Assembly (NCBI GenBank): GCA_014529385.2 | Contig: CM043970.1 | Span: 69,028,567 to 69,092,566 of the forward strand | Reading direction: 5' to 3' | Origin: Adiantum capillus-veneris | Lineage: Eukaryota > Streptophyta > Polypodiopsida > Polypodiales > Pteridaceae | DNA: 64,000 bases | Shown here: positions 23,762 to 33,592 of the stretch, one piece after another | Numbering within the stretch: the first letter of the stretch is position 1 | Layout of the letters: each line of letters opens with the position of its first letter | The notes under the pieces: model-generated | What the model was told of the DNA's origin: nothing | Seen by the model: the letters and a program-made list of their open reading frames with translations, nothing else | Databases searched by the model: none | Made by a program: the position numbers and the translations under genes

Positions 23762-24115
23762 TGGGATCTACGGTGGGATGAAAAAGAGCCATAGATCGTG
23801 GCAAAGTAATCTCGGGTACCCGAGATTACAAAAAGTAATCTCGGGTACCCAAGATTACTTCGCATCCGATATTACTTTGCAGCCGACCCTCGAACCCTTT
23901 ACCTCATCTTTGTGACTCCCATGTCCTATCCATGAACACCCGTGTGTTTATTGTGATGGTATGGGTCTGAGATTACTCTTATACCAAATGTGACTAAAAG
24001 TAATCTCGGGTACAAAAAGTAATATCGGGTACCCGAGATTGCTTTTTATACCCGAGAATACTTTTTGCGGTGCGAACAAGATCTACGATGCTCGATGCTC
24101 TCACCATAGATCCCA
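23762..24115. mobile_element. Small inverted-repeat (MITE-like) element with palindromes
   Basis: Terminal inverted repeats TGGGATCTACGGTG (23762-23775) and CACCATAGATCCCA (24102-24115) match at 13 of 14 positions, and weaker complementarity continues inward. Inside is a perfect 24-bp palindrome at 23806-23829 with half-site GTAATCTCGGGT (centre GGTACC). A near-perfect second palindrome lies at 23833-23860, with partial copies near 23997-24065. It codes for no protein. Its length, terminal repeats and self-complementarity suggest a non-autonomous DNA transposon or foldback element. I could not identify a target duplication, so the superfamily is open. Confidence 0.65.
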
Positions 24116-24897
24116 TGCCCCCATGCACGTGTCATATAGTCCTAAGGCCGTGCGACTAGGATTTGGTGTTGGGAGCACTCTAAGGCTTAAAGTACTTAGA
24201 GTATTCAACTTTTGAAAAAATATTTGTCATGACTCACAACCCTTGTGAAGTCATGGCTCAAAACCCTTGTGAAGTCAAGTCAAGAAGCATGGAGAGATGC
24301 TTTTCGAACTTCCAAGTCAATCACAAGCACAATCAAAAGCACTGTGGTCCATTCTCGAGCCATATTGAGAGGTGCATCCCATGTAGCACTTGGACATCTT
24401 GGAGTGGCTCTCATTGTCATGTGTTGTAAGGTCTTCAAAGGAGTCACACAACTCTTCACTTTTTTACACAAAAGAAGAAAGTCATGCCATAAATCCTCCT
24501 TCAGAAGACATGTGCATAGGGATTCCTATTCCACTCCTTCATTTCACTTCTACATACCAATGCTTCACTTGGTGAGACAACTCCACCCAACTCGTGCATT
24601 CAGTTCACTGTAGACCTAGTGATATGAGGCTCTAAGAACACCATCCTAGCTGCATAGTCCCGCCATGTCCTTGAAAACTCTCACCTGCATCTGATCTTTC
24701 TTTGCCATTGTCTTCTCTAGCATGGGCAAGCTCATCAAAAGGATTGCAACAACGCTCAAGCTATACGTTGGTATATAGAAGCGGGTGCATACATGGGCGA
24801 TCACTAGGCTAGGCTAGCAATGTGTGTAGAGTGGAGGGTTGCAAGTCGATAAAAGTTGTGGAGGATTTGTTGAAGATATCCAAGGATTTTAATTTTT
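24116..24897. other. Unassigned; contains a 24-bp tandem duplication
   Basis: No recognised gene. Two direct copies of a 24-bp unit (cat-g-ctca-aacccttgtgaagt) lie at 24228-24251 and 24252-24275. Open frames up to 122 codons on plus lack any recognised domain and look accidental. Confidence 0.5.
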
Positions 24898-25205
24898 TAA
24901 GAGACATTAGGAGTAACAAATTTAATTAATAAATTAATTTATCAAATATGCTACTCCTATTGGCTCTTTAGGAGTAGTATATTTAATAAATTAATCAGTT
25001 AACTGAATCTACTACATTTAATTAATATATTAATGTATAGAATCTACTAGTCTTAATGGCTCTTTAAGAGTAGTAGATTTAGTTAGTTAATTAATTTATT
25101 AAATCTACTACTCCTAGGTTTAGTAGATTAAAATTTCATAAATTAGTTTATAGAATCTAGTACTCCTAATGGAGTAGTAGATTATATTAATTAACTTATT
25201 TATAG
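24898..25205. repeat. AT-rich cluster of direct and inverted repeats
   Basis: At least five interleaved copies, in both orientations, of a block close to aatctactactcctaatgg, separated by taattaattaa-type spacers. Neighbouring copies are inverted (ctactcctattggctctttaggagtagta; tctttaagagtagtagattt), so the region can form several hairpins. It abuts the 3' end of the copia relic E and may be part of its old 3' region or a separate hairpin-rich insertion. Confidence 0.7.
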
Positions 25206-26608
25206 AACCTATCTTATATCACATGATATTTGACTTCTATGTGCTTCAAGTTAGAGTGAAACATAAGATTATGTGCCAACACTCTAGCTATCACAAACCA
25301 TATTGGAACTTGATGGATGCCCAAATCTCCACTAGAGAAGATAAGCATATGGCTTCCTTGCTCACATAAGATGCAACAACATACTCTGTCTTAGTAGTAG
25401 TAGAGGTATAATTTTGGAGACATGATTGCCAAGATAGAGTTGCTCCAACAAACAAGAAAGTTTAGCCAGATATACACCTTCTATTATCCACACAACCCAC
25501 ATAACCTGCATCCTTGTAATGCACAATGGATGAAACATTATTCTCAAAGTACAAACACTTACTAGATGTGCCCATAAGATATCTGAGGATATACTTAATT
25601 TCTTCCTAGTGCCTCTTACCAAGATTTTTCATGTATCTACTTACCACTCCCATTGTAACACTTCAATGTCTCGTCTAGTGGCTACCATGGCATATATAAG
25701 ATTAAGAGTTGTCGAAGAGTATGGCACTTTAGTCATTTTTCCTTTTTGAACATCTGGCTTTTGATCTTCATCCTTGTGAATTTTAAATATGCTTACATTG
25801 GGGTACTAAATGACTTTCCCTGCATATTAAAACACCACAAGACTTTGTCAACATACTTTTCTTGAGATAACTTGAGAATTCCACGTTTTCTATCTCTCTT
25901 GATACACATACGAAGAAAATGGTTTGCATCTTTTCATAGCAAACCATTTTCTATAAGCATCTTCTTTACTTGCACAATCTTCCTATCTATTAGCAAGTCA
26001 TCCACATATAAAATCAAGATGATTAGAGAGCCAACATTAAGCTTGCGGGCATGAAATCAGTGATCCTCTTGACTCCTTACCTAACCATTGAGATTGCATG
26101 AACTTGTCAAATTTTTTGTATCACTACCATGAACTTGGTTTTAGGCCATACAAGCCTTTTTAAGCCCACAAACTAGCGCTTGCATGCTTGGCTTTTCAAG
26201 ATTAACTTCAAAACTTTCTACTTAAAACCTTTAACAACCAAACAAGCCTTATACTTAGGCTACGGATCTTTTGTTGTGTGCTTCATCTTATACAACCATT
26301 TGGAAGGTAAGGATTGTTTTCCCTATGGAAAGTTGACTAAATCCCAGTTTTCATTAGCCACAATAGAGGTATACTCTGATTACATAGCCTAGTGCCATGT
26401 CTTGCTATCTTCCATTAGTTGAATAGCCTATTAGGAGTAAGTTGGCACATCTAGACCATATTCAATACATCTCATACATGATGTATTCCCTGATAAGATA
26501 TTGTAGGTACACATGACACTCAAGTGGACCTTGTCAATGCCTGATTGCTAGACTATGCTCTACTAGTGGCAAGTGAATCACGAGTAAACTAAGTTATCTC
26601 TGAGGTAA
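25206..26608 (-). pseudogene. Copia relic E: RT and RNase H
   Basis: Read on minus with many frameshifts and stops: the RT start region (SEYTSIVANENWDLVNFP, then SLPSKWLYKMK, about 26385-26270), a linker with GLYGLKPSSW-like sequence (about 26140), then copia RNase H (RYLMGTSSKCLYFENN near 25585, TKTEYVVASYVSKEAI near 25380, FHSNLKHIEVKYH near 25240). This is the normal order of Ty1/copia pol after integrase. The integrase and pre-integrase parts of the same relic lie at 45280-46490, on the far side of the nested insertion at 26609-45279. It is the oldest layer of the nest. Confidence 0.82.
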
Positions 26609-27930
26609 TGTAATGGAATTGGGATAATAACATTAATCATAGAGGAATTAGATTGATAATAGTAAGCATTCCATTAAGGACATTCCTTATGAAAAGAAAA
26701 AGAGTGATTGATTGAAGATAGCAACAAGAAACATCATATCTAGTTCGCATGGGATGAACAAGAACTTTCAAAAGAGAGAGAAATTAAGGTTCACAATAGG
26801 TGAAGACCGGATTTACTTGGAGCTAGTTCCCCCTCCAAAAGGCTTTTGTATTATAGATTATCCCATGAAGAGAGACTTGTTTAAAATACAAACTTTGAAT
26901 TCCTTAAGACCCTTTGGGTCCCATGAATATGGAAAACTTAATGCACCACAATGTTGCTTCATGCACACCATAGAACTTGGCACAAACTCAATCCCAAGAC
27001 CTCAAACACCTTCAAAGGTAGAGCTAGCAAGGAATGAGAATGACAAAGAGCAAGAAGAAGTATTTCTAAAAGAAAGATCTACCTCCTCACATGGAACTTC
27101 TCATAGTTCATAGCATAGCATAGTACTGTGATGATAGAGAAGATGAGCATGCTTTTGAGCTTGACACTTACTTGGATTTTCATTGTGTGATCAAGTGGTG
27201 TTGGTGTAGGCTTCTCCACTTCCCTCACCATGAGAAGGAGACGTATACCTTGTGAATAAACTTGTGTGTGTGAAAGAGAGAGTATTCCCAATTGATCCCT
27301 CTTCCAAGACACACTAGCTTGAAGGCTATTGGTCCATGCTAGCGGCTAGCCAATAAATGGCCTCGTTCATAACAAGCAAGAGGGTTAGCATTGTGACAAA
27401 TGTCCTTCCTTTCCCCTTTGAGAAGAGAGCTTAATTCTTTAATTAAATAAAGCTAAATTCTTATTGGCTCTCAAGGTATTCTAGTCAATAGGATTTAAGC
27501 TTACACATGGGTTTCTTAACTCTCATTGGACCCATTGGTAGATTGTTCAATAAGATTTTAATAGGGATAAATTCTTATTGGTTCTCTTTGCCGGCTATCC
27601 AATAAGGTTTATGCTTTTTGTATAAATCTTAATTCTCATTGGTCCTTCATATTTGCCACCAAATAGGATTTAGGCTTGGTTGGGGGCAACATGGCTAGGA
27701 GCCGTAAAAGAGGTGACTTTAGAGAGTGTGTGTGTTCTCTCTCATCTCCCTACAAGGAGGGATCATCCAATGCAAGTAGGGGGTGCAACTTGGCCACTAG
27801 CAACCTCAAAGTGACCTTAGACTTGTTTTTCAGAGATCCAAAATACCTAATGTTGGCATTAATCTTTCCATTGATCCTATCTCTAAAGGACTACCACTAA
27901 CCTTTTGGAAGCTTTAATGAATCTTACCCT
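26609..27930 (-). mobile_element. A-family solo LTR, part 1 (split by element D)
   Basis: On the plus strand it starts TGTAATGGAATTGGGA, the complement of the A LTR end, and runs in parallel with the solo LTR at 1881-3410 up to ...AATGAATCTTACCCT, where element D interrupts it. It resumes at 45050 (ACCCTAAGGTCATTTGAAG). The uninterrupted relative at about 3170-3195 reads across this point as AACCCTAAGGTC. Outer flanks carry GGTAA (26604-26608) and GTTAA (45280-45284), a 5-bp duplication with one mismatch. No internal element region is present, so it is a solo LTR. Confidence 0.88.
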
Positions 27931-28011
27931 TGTTGGGATTCAGGCCAACTGGCTGGACATCCCACTTACTACTAACCCATCTAATAACTTAACCATAATA
28001 TACACTTATTC

Positions 28012-28020
28012 TTTATATAC
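28012..28020 (+). promoter_or_regulatory. TATA-box-like site in D LTR
   Basis: TTTATATAC, conserved at the same place in the 3' LTR (44884-44892). It lies about 80 bases into the LTR and 60 bases before the TC tract, a plausible core promoter for the element. The start site is not known. Confidence 0.55.
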
Positions 28021-28076
28021 AAAAGTGAATAAGGAGCTGTAAAATAGGATAACGTTGCTGTGCGCTCCACCCAACA

Positions 28077-28184
<108 letters not shown>

Positions 28185-28227
28185 TCTCGCACTTGCACTC
28201 GCATACGCTTCTCGTGGCACCTTCAAC

Positions 28228-28239
28228 TGGTATCAGAGC
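28228..28239 (+). other. Element D primer-binding site
   Basis: TGGTATCAGAGC two bases after the LTR end, complementary to initiator methionine tRNA 3' end (established for plant copia elements). Confidence 0.92.
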
Positions 28240-29314
28240 GTGGTTTGTGCTTGCCATTTTCCTGTCCACACGTGCACTTTCAAAAGTGCAAAGAGGTTTT
28301 TGATTTTGGCGTCGGAAAATTTAGCATTCCGAGAGCATTTCCAGCAAGGCGTCTTGGAGATTTACCCCCCTTTTGAAGCTATTTGTGCAGTCGAAAGCTT
28401 CATCCGAGCTATGCTTCAGGAGTTGTATTTTTCAGCTCCACTTTTGCTACAGGTACAGGTATAGGACTCTGATGCAGGTTGCTTAGAGACTATTTTGGGA
28501 TTGTATATAGCCGTTTTATGGCTATTATATGCTATTGAGATGGTGTTTATGGGCTGACTAGGAGCACTTTTCGGCATAGACATTGTCTCATGTTTTTCAA
28601 GCATCCATCTCCTCACAAGTTCTTGCATATATACAGGACATCTAGGTTTCTTACAGGTTGCAGTGTTTTGCATCAGCACATATGCACATATGCATTGTTT
28701 TGGCACTTTTGATAGTGCTTGAGCTCTTTTGAGAGCGATTTTCTTCCTGCAAGGACTTGTTTACCGCTTGCACGTTTGATTTGGCGTCTGTTTGAGCGCG
28801 TTACTGCACCTTGCAGTATTGTTTACAGTGGTTGTATGTCGAGTTGCGGAAACTGCCATATGTACCTTTTGTCGAGCCAATTTGGCTTGTTTCTGGCAGT
28901 TCCGATCATTTCTGAGACTCGATTCAGAGGACCTTTTTGAGACTAGGCTGGTTTCTTGTCTACGTAACCTTTTGTGAGGGTCAATAGTGTGAGGTTTTCT
29001 TGAGCTGGGGGATTCTCGAATGTTGAGATCCTTTTGGTGATACAGGTTGCTGGAGTACCCCTTTTTCGAGGCCTTGCTAGAGAGGGATACGTGCATTTGA
29101 CACTGTGTTGGCAGTCTTTGGGTCAGCTTTACACTTTTCATGCTCAATTAGTGATTGATGCGCATGTCTTATGCTCTGAGAGCATTACTTTTGATGCGTT
29201 ACTAGTCTCTTGTGATAGTTTTGGATTGAGATTTTGTTAGTTTTTCTGGGGAAACTGCCACAATTTTCCCAGAATTACCAGTGTTTATCTCCATATTATC
29301 TTTAGCTTGCAACC
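28240..29314 (+). other. Element D leader
   Basis: About 1.1 kb between the primer site and gag. No domain is recognised; open frames on both strands are short. Such a long leader is unusual but not unknown for plant copia elements. Confidence 0.6.
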
Positions 29315-30110
29315 ATGTCATCTAGTGGTGAAAAGGATATTTAAAATATCCAAAAATTTGATGGGACCAATTTGTGCTATCTGAAGAGAGCAGATTCAAG
29401 ATGTTCTCATACAAAAAGGCCAGCTAGATCCTATCATGGAGCACCCAGAGGGCACGTATATAGACGTTGAGTGGGATAGACTCGATGGTAAGGCCAAATC
29501 TACCCTCCGTTTGCATTTGGCCGAATCTGTGTACTTTACTATAGTTGGAGAAAGGACTACTAGAGATGTATGGGATAAGTTGTGTTCTAGTTATGAGAAC
29601 AAAAGTGCCATTAATAAGGTTTTCTTGATGAAGAAGCTGTTTGACCTTTGTATGAAGGAAGAGGGCACTATTTCTACTCACATTAATGAGTTCAATATCA
29701 TTTTCACTCAGTTGACCACTCAGGGTTTGGTCTTCGATGAGGAAATCAAATGTATCTTCTTACTATGCAGTTTACCCTCATCTTAGGATACGTTCTGTAC
29801 TACGATTAGCAACTCAACACCTAGTACTGGTCTAGTGTACAATGACGTCCTTGGGACGAGTCTGTTTATAGAGGAGATTCATAGGAAATCTCTCGAAGGC
29901 AAGAAGGATGGTGATGCATATGTTGCTAGTAATAGACAGAGGGGTCGCACTCAAAGTCGTGCCAAAAGCAAGGAACGTGGGGGCTCACGCAGTAAGTCTT
30001 GCGGTTCTAGGCGTAATGTCAAGTGCTACCACTGCCATAAAGAGGGCATGTGAAGAAGGATTGCAAGAAATGGCAGCAAAGCAAGAAGGATAAACAATCT
30101 GGTGACACCT
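29315..30110 (+). pseudogene. Element D gag, broken
   Basis: Copia-type gag (UBN2 family) from ATG 29315 (MSSSGEKDI then stop). The start lost its frame; the conserved body is open at 29436-29786 (MEHPEGTYIDVEWDRLDGKAKS, RDVWDKLCSSYENKSAINKVFLMKKL). After a stop at 29784 it continues (TISNSTPSTGLVYNDVLG... EIHRKSLEGKK), followed by a basic Arg/Ser/Lys-rich stretch. The zinc knuckle begins CYHCHKEG near 30027 and its second half KKDC lies in a shifted frame, so a one-base loss breaks the knuckle. Gag would have formed the particle shell. Confidence 0.88.
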
Positions 30111-32147
30111 CTAAGTCTGATGATTCAAACAAGGGCAAAGCAAAGGTACAGGAGATCAATGTGCTAGAGTCTTCAAATGCTCCTATTGTAGAGACTCTTC
30201 TAGTGGTTGTTATGCCACTTACCTCTGACGTATTGGTCTTCACAGTTGATCTACCTGTTGAGGCTCTTGTTACAGAAGATGCGCAGTATGCATAGAATTG
30301 GATAGTAGATTCTGGTGCAGGTTTCCATGTGACACCACATTGAGAGTGGTTCTCTACTTATTCTCACTCTTGTGGCAAAGTGAGACTTGATGATGCTTAT
30401 GAACTAGACATTGTCAAAAACATCAAATTGTATCTAAGGAATGGCACGCAATTTACTTTATGCAATGTCAGACATGTGCCCAAGTTGACTAAGAGCTTGA
30501 TTTTTGTTCGTCAGCTTGAAGATTTGGGCTACAACACCACATTTGGCAATGGTTCGCGGATATTACGCAAAGGTAATCTTGTTGTACTCAAAGGTCAGAA
30601 GCATGGTACCTTGTATTCCATGCATGTGTCAGATGTTGGTCATGATTAATATCTATAGGGGAGCTTCCGTCTACTGAGTTGTGGCATTGCCGGCTAGGTC
30701 ATATTAGCCAAAAAGGAATGAGAACTCTGACTCGTTTTGGCTACTTACCTATCTTATCTTTTGTGTTGACTTTCATGTTGGTAAACACTTTTTCTATGGC
30801 AAACAGACTAAGTTCGTGCATTTACCATTGGGTTAAAAGCGAGATGAACCTCTAGATTTAGTACATAGTGATGTTTGTGGTCCTATGTCAACCAAATCTC
30901 TAGGGGGGGGGGGGGGGGGGCAGCTATTTTGTAACATTCATAGATGACTCTACTCAAAAGGTGTGGGCATATCCTTTGAAACATAAGGATCAAGTTCTTC
31001 CTGTGTTCTAGAAATTCTTGGCACTCATTGAGAATCAGTCTAGCAAAAAACTCAAAAGGTTGTGAACTGACAATGGAGAGTATGTCTCCAAGGAGTTTGA
31101 AAATTTATGTGCTAAAAGGGGGATTAAAAGGCAGTTTACTGCACCACACACCAGTTCAGAATGGAGTTGCTAAGCACATGAATCGTACAATTCATGAAAG
31201 AGTCACATCCATGCTTTCTAGGGAAAATCTCACACAAGGCTTTTAGGCAGAAGCCGTCTTGACCGCAGTGCACATTATAAATCGTTCCCCTAGTACGAAA
31301 TTGAATTATGAGATTCCAAAAGAGTTATGGTCTAAACGCAAGCCCCACTATGACCATCAATGTTTTTGGTTGTGAAGCTTATGCTCACGTGCCTAAACAA
31401 ATTCAATAGAAGTTAGAGACAAAGTCACACAAATGTATTTTCATTGGATATGGTGCAGATGGAGAGATGGGATATCGTCTCTGGCACCCAAAATCTTGTT
31501 GTGTCACTCGTAGTTCAAATGTGATCTTCAATGAGTCAAAGTTGCATAAACAACCTATGAAGGAAATAGAGGTTCGGAGAGTCAATTTTGAGGATGTTGC
31601 CTCAGAGACAATGAAATCAACTCAGCGGGCTAGTGATGTACCTTTCACTAGCAATTCTCCAAAGGGAGAGGATAGAAATGGTCAAGGAATGAGACGGTCT
31701 ACTAGAGTCTCTCATCCACCTGCACGTTTTGAGCCAGGTCTTAATTACATAATGTTGATCGATTGCGGTGAGCCAAGCTGCTACCAAGAAGCCATGATGA
31801 CCGATGATGTGGTGAAGTGGGAGCAAGCTATGGAATCTGAGTATAACTCGATTCTGGCTAATGACACTTGGGACTTGGTAGAACTACCAAATGATGCAAA
31901 AGATTTACCTTCCAAATGGGTTTACAAGAAGAAATTTACCTCAGGTGATCCAAATCCAATGTACAAGGCTAGACTTGTAGCCAAGGGATTCAAACAGCAA
32001 AAGGGAGTCAATTTTGATGAAATCTTCTCGCCTGTGGTCAAGATGACAACGCTTAGAACTGTACTTGGTCTTGTGGAAATTGAGGAAATGCAACTTGTTT
32101 AAATGGATGTGAAGAAATCATTTCTTCATGAGGATCTCGATGAGGAT
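30111..32147 (+). pseudogene. Element D pol part 1: protease, integrase, RT start
   Basis: The copia protease motif WIVDSGAGFHVTPH is at about 30299-30340, just after an in-frame TAG. The pre-integrase region has LWHCRLGHISQKGMRTL (about 30675). The integrase core shows VHSDVCGPMSTKSL (about 30865), a G-run, then YFVTFIDDSTQKVWAYP, TDNGEYVSKEF (about 31060) and TPVQNGVAKHMNRTIHERV (about 31150), with several frameshifts and stops. Its C-terminal strip is HKCIFIGYGADGEMGYRLWHP (about 31430-31490). RT (RVT_2 type) starts near 31810 (WEQAMESEYNSILANDTWDLVELP, KWVYKKKF, ARLVAKGFKQQKGVNF) and runs to MDVKKSFLHEDLDED at 32147, where the foldback element enters. A stop occurs at 32100. Confidence 0.92.
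30903..30920 (+). repeat. Run of 18 G in the integrase region of D
   Basis: Eighteen consecutive G where related copia sequences have a few. It disrupts the integrase frame (Lys-Ser-Leu then Gly-rich then Tyr-Phe-Val-Thr-Phe). It could be slippage during decay or an assembly or base-call length error; homopolymer length in raw sequence is not reliable. Confidence 0.9.
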
Positions 32148-33551
32148 CATTAGAAAATTTCGGAGGTCATTTGGAGGGCCTTCTAAGAAATTGTATTTCT
32201 CTCTCTAGAAACTTTTTTTAAAATGCACTTGCACCTTGTGAGTACGTCCAAAAGGACAACCAGACACTCTGAAAAGTAGATTTATATTCCCAATCGTCCT
32301 TGAAAACGGTCACTTTTTTATTTAATGCGAGCGTCTTTTTCAGGAGGCAGGTGCGACGCATTCAATGCAGCTTACGTCATCACTGAAAGTTAAAAAGTTA
32401 CAAACTGTAAAATAGTGATAGATTTTGAGGATTTTGACACCACCAATGCATCCGGAACGCCAAAATACCTTATAAACGAATGTCTACTTGTCTCATTCCG
32501 ACATCCGGAGAGGCAAAAAATGTCAAAAAACCCCCAAAAATGGGCTTTTTACTAAAGGCGCGCGAGGAGGCATTCTAAAATTTTAGAATGCCCCTCTGCG
32601 CGCCGTTAGTACAAAGCCCATTTTTGGGGATTTTTGGACACTTATCTTTCCAAAAAGCCCCTTTTTAGAGGTTTTTGGACATTTTCCTCTCAAAAAGCTC
32701 CCTAAAAAAAAGAAAAAAGGGCCTTTTTACTAACGGCGCGCGAGGAGGCATTCCAAAATTTTGGAATGCCTCCTCGTACGCCGTTAGTACAAAGCTTTTT
32801 TTAGTGATTTTTGGACACTTATCTTTCCAAAAAGCCCCTTTTTAGAGGTTTTTGGACATTTTCCTCTCAAAAAGCTCCCTAAAAAGAGGAAAAAAGGGCC
32901 TTTATACTAACGGCGCGCGAGGAGGCATTCCAAAATTTTGGAATGCCCCCTAGCGCGCCGTTAGTACAAAGCTCTTTTTAGTGATTTTTGGAAACCTATC
33001 TTTCCAAAAAGGCCCTTTTTAGAGGTTTTTGGACATTTTCCTCTCAAAAAGCTCCCTAAAAAGAGGGAAAACGGGCCTTTTTACTAACGGCACGCGAGGA
33101 GGCATTCCAAAATTTTGAAATGCTCCCTCGCGCACCGTTAGTAAAATGTTCTTTTAGGGGTGTTTGACATTTTTGGCCTCTTTGGATGTCTAAGCAAGGC
33201 AATTGGACATTCATTTCTAGGAGATATGTGTGTTCCGGACGCATTGGCATTATCAAAAGTTTCAAAATCTTCCACCACTTGATAGTTTTGTGACTTTTTG
33301 AGTTCTAGTGATGACGTATCCCGTATCAAATGCACCGCATCTACCTTCTGAAAAAGGTGCTCGCATTAAATAAAAGAGAGTGCTCGTCTTCAAGGACCAC
33401 TAGATTATTAAATGAAGAGAGGGGCACCTTTTATATTTTTGTTAATATCAATCTATTTTTCTACGTAACGTAGGCTCTTTTCTCATTGGAGGAGCTTATT
33501 TTCCTCTCTCTACCAAAAGGCCCTCCAAAAGACCTCCGAAATCTCCTAATG
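32148..33551. mobile_element. Foldback element with long terminal inverted repeats
   Basis: 1.4-kb insertion in the RT of element D. The ends are CATTAGAAAATTTCGGAGG and the inverse of CCTCCGAAATCTCCTAATG. The two arms (about 32148-32550 and 33143-33551, each about 400 bases) are complementary along their length: ATTTAATGCGAGC, TACGTCATCACT and TGCATCCGGAAC on the left pair with degenerate complements on the right. The centre is a tandem array of palindromes. It codes for no protein. Deleting it exactly joins copia RT in frame as DLDED-VYMQQPKGF, so I see no clear target duplication. The architecture is that of foldback or long-TIR non-autonomous DNA transposons; superfamily unknown. Confidence 0.85.
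32551..33142. repeat. Four 60-bp palindromes at 177-178-bp period
   Basis: Near-perfect 60-bp inverted repeats at 32551-32610, 32729-32788, 32906-32965 and 33083-33142; centres are 178, 177 and 177 bases apart. Each half reads ACTAACGGCGCGCGAGGAGG followed by CATTCCAAAA, then its mirror. Spacers (about 117 bases) are also repeated and contain ctttccaaaaag, agaggtttttggacatttt and ctcaaaaagctccctaaaaa. Mismatches between arms are few and differ between copies. Each unit can form a stable GC-rich hairpin with an AT centre. Confidence 0.95.
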
Positions 33552-33592
33552 GTTTACATGCAGCAGCCTAAAGGGTTTGTTCAGGAGCACGC
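33552..33592 (+). pseudogene. Element D RT middle fragment
   Basis: Forty-one bases of copia RT (VYMQQPKGFVQEHA) stranded between the foldback element and element C. It continues the frame of 32147 and is continued at 43600 (SHEELVCKLKKALYGL). It ends with the duplicated ACGC at 33589-33592. Confidence 0.9.

Noticed and set aside
24229-24613. 122-codon plus-strand frame
   Set aside because: It begins in a 24-bp tandem duplication, has no recognised domain, and overlaps other accidental frames.
32551-33142. CRISPR-like array of palindromic repeats
   Set aside because: Units are 60-bp palindromes with repeated, not unique, spacers, inside a transposon in a plant genome, without cas genes.
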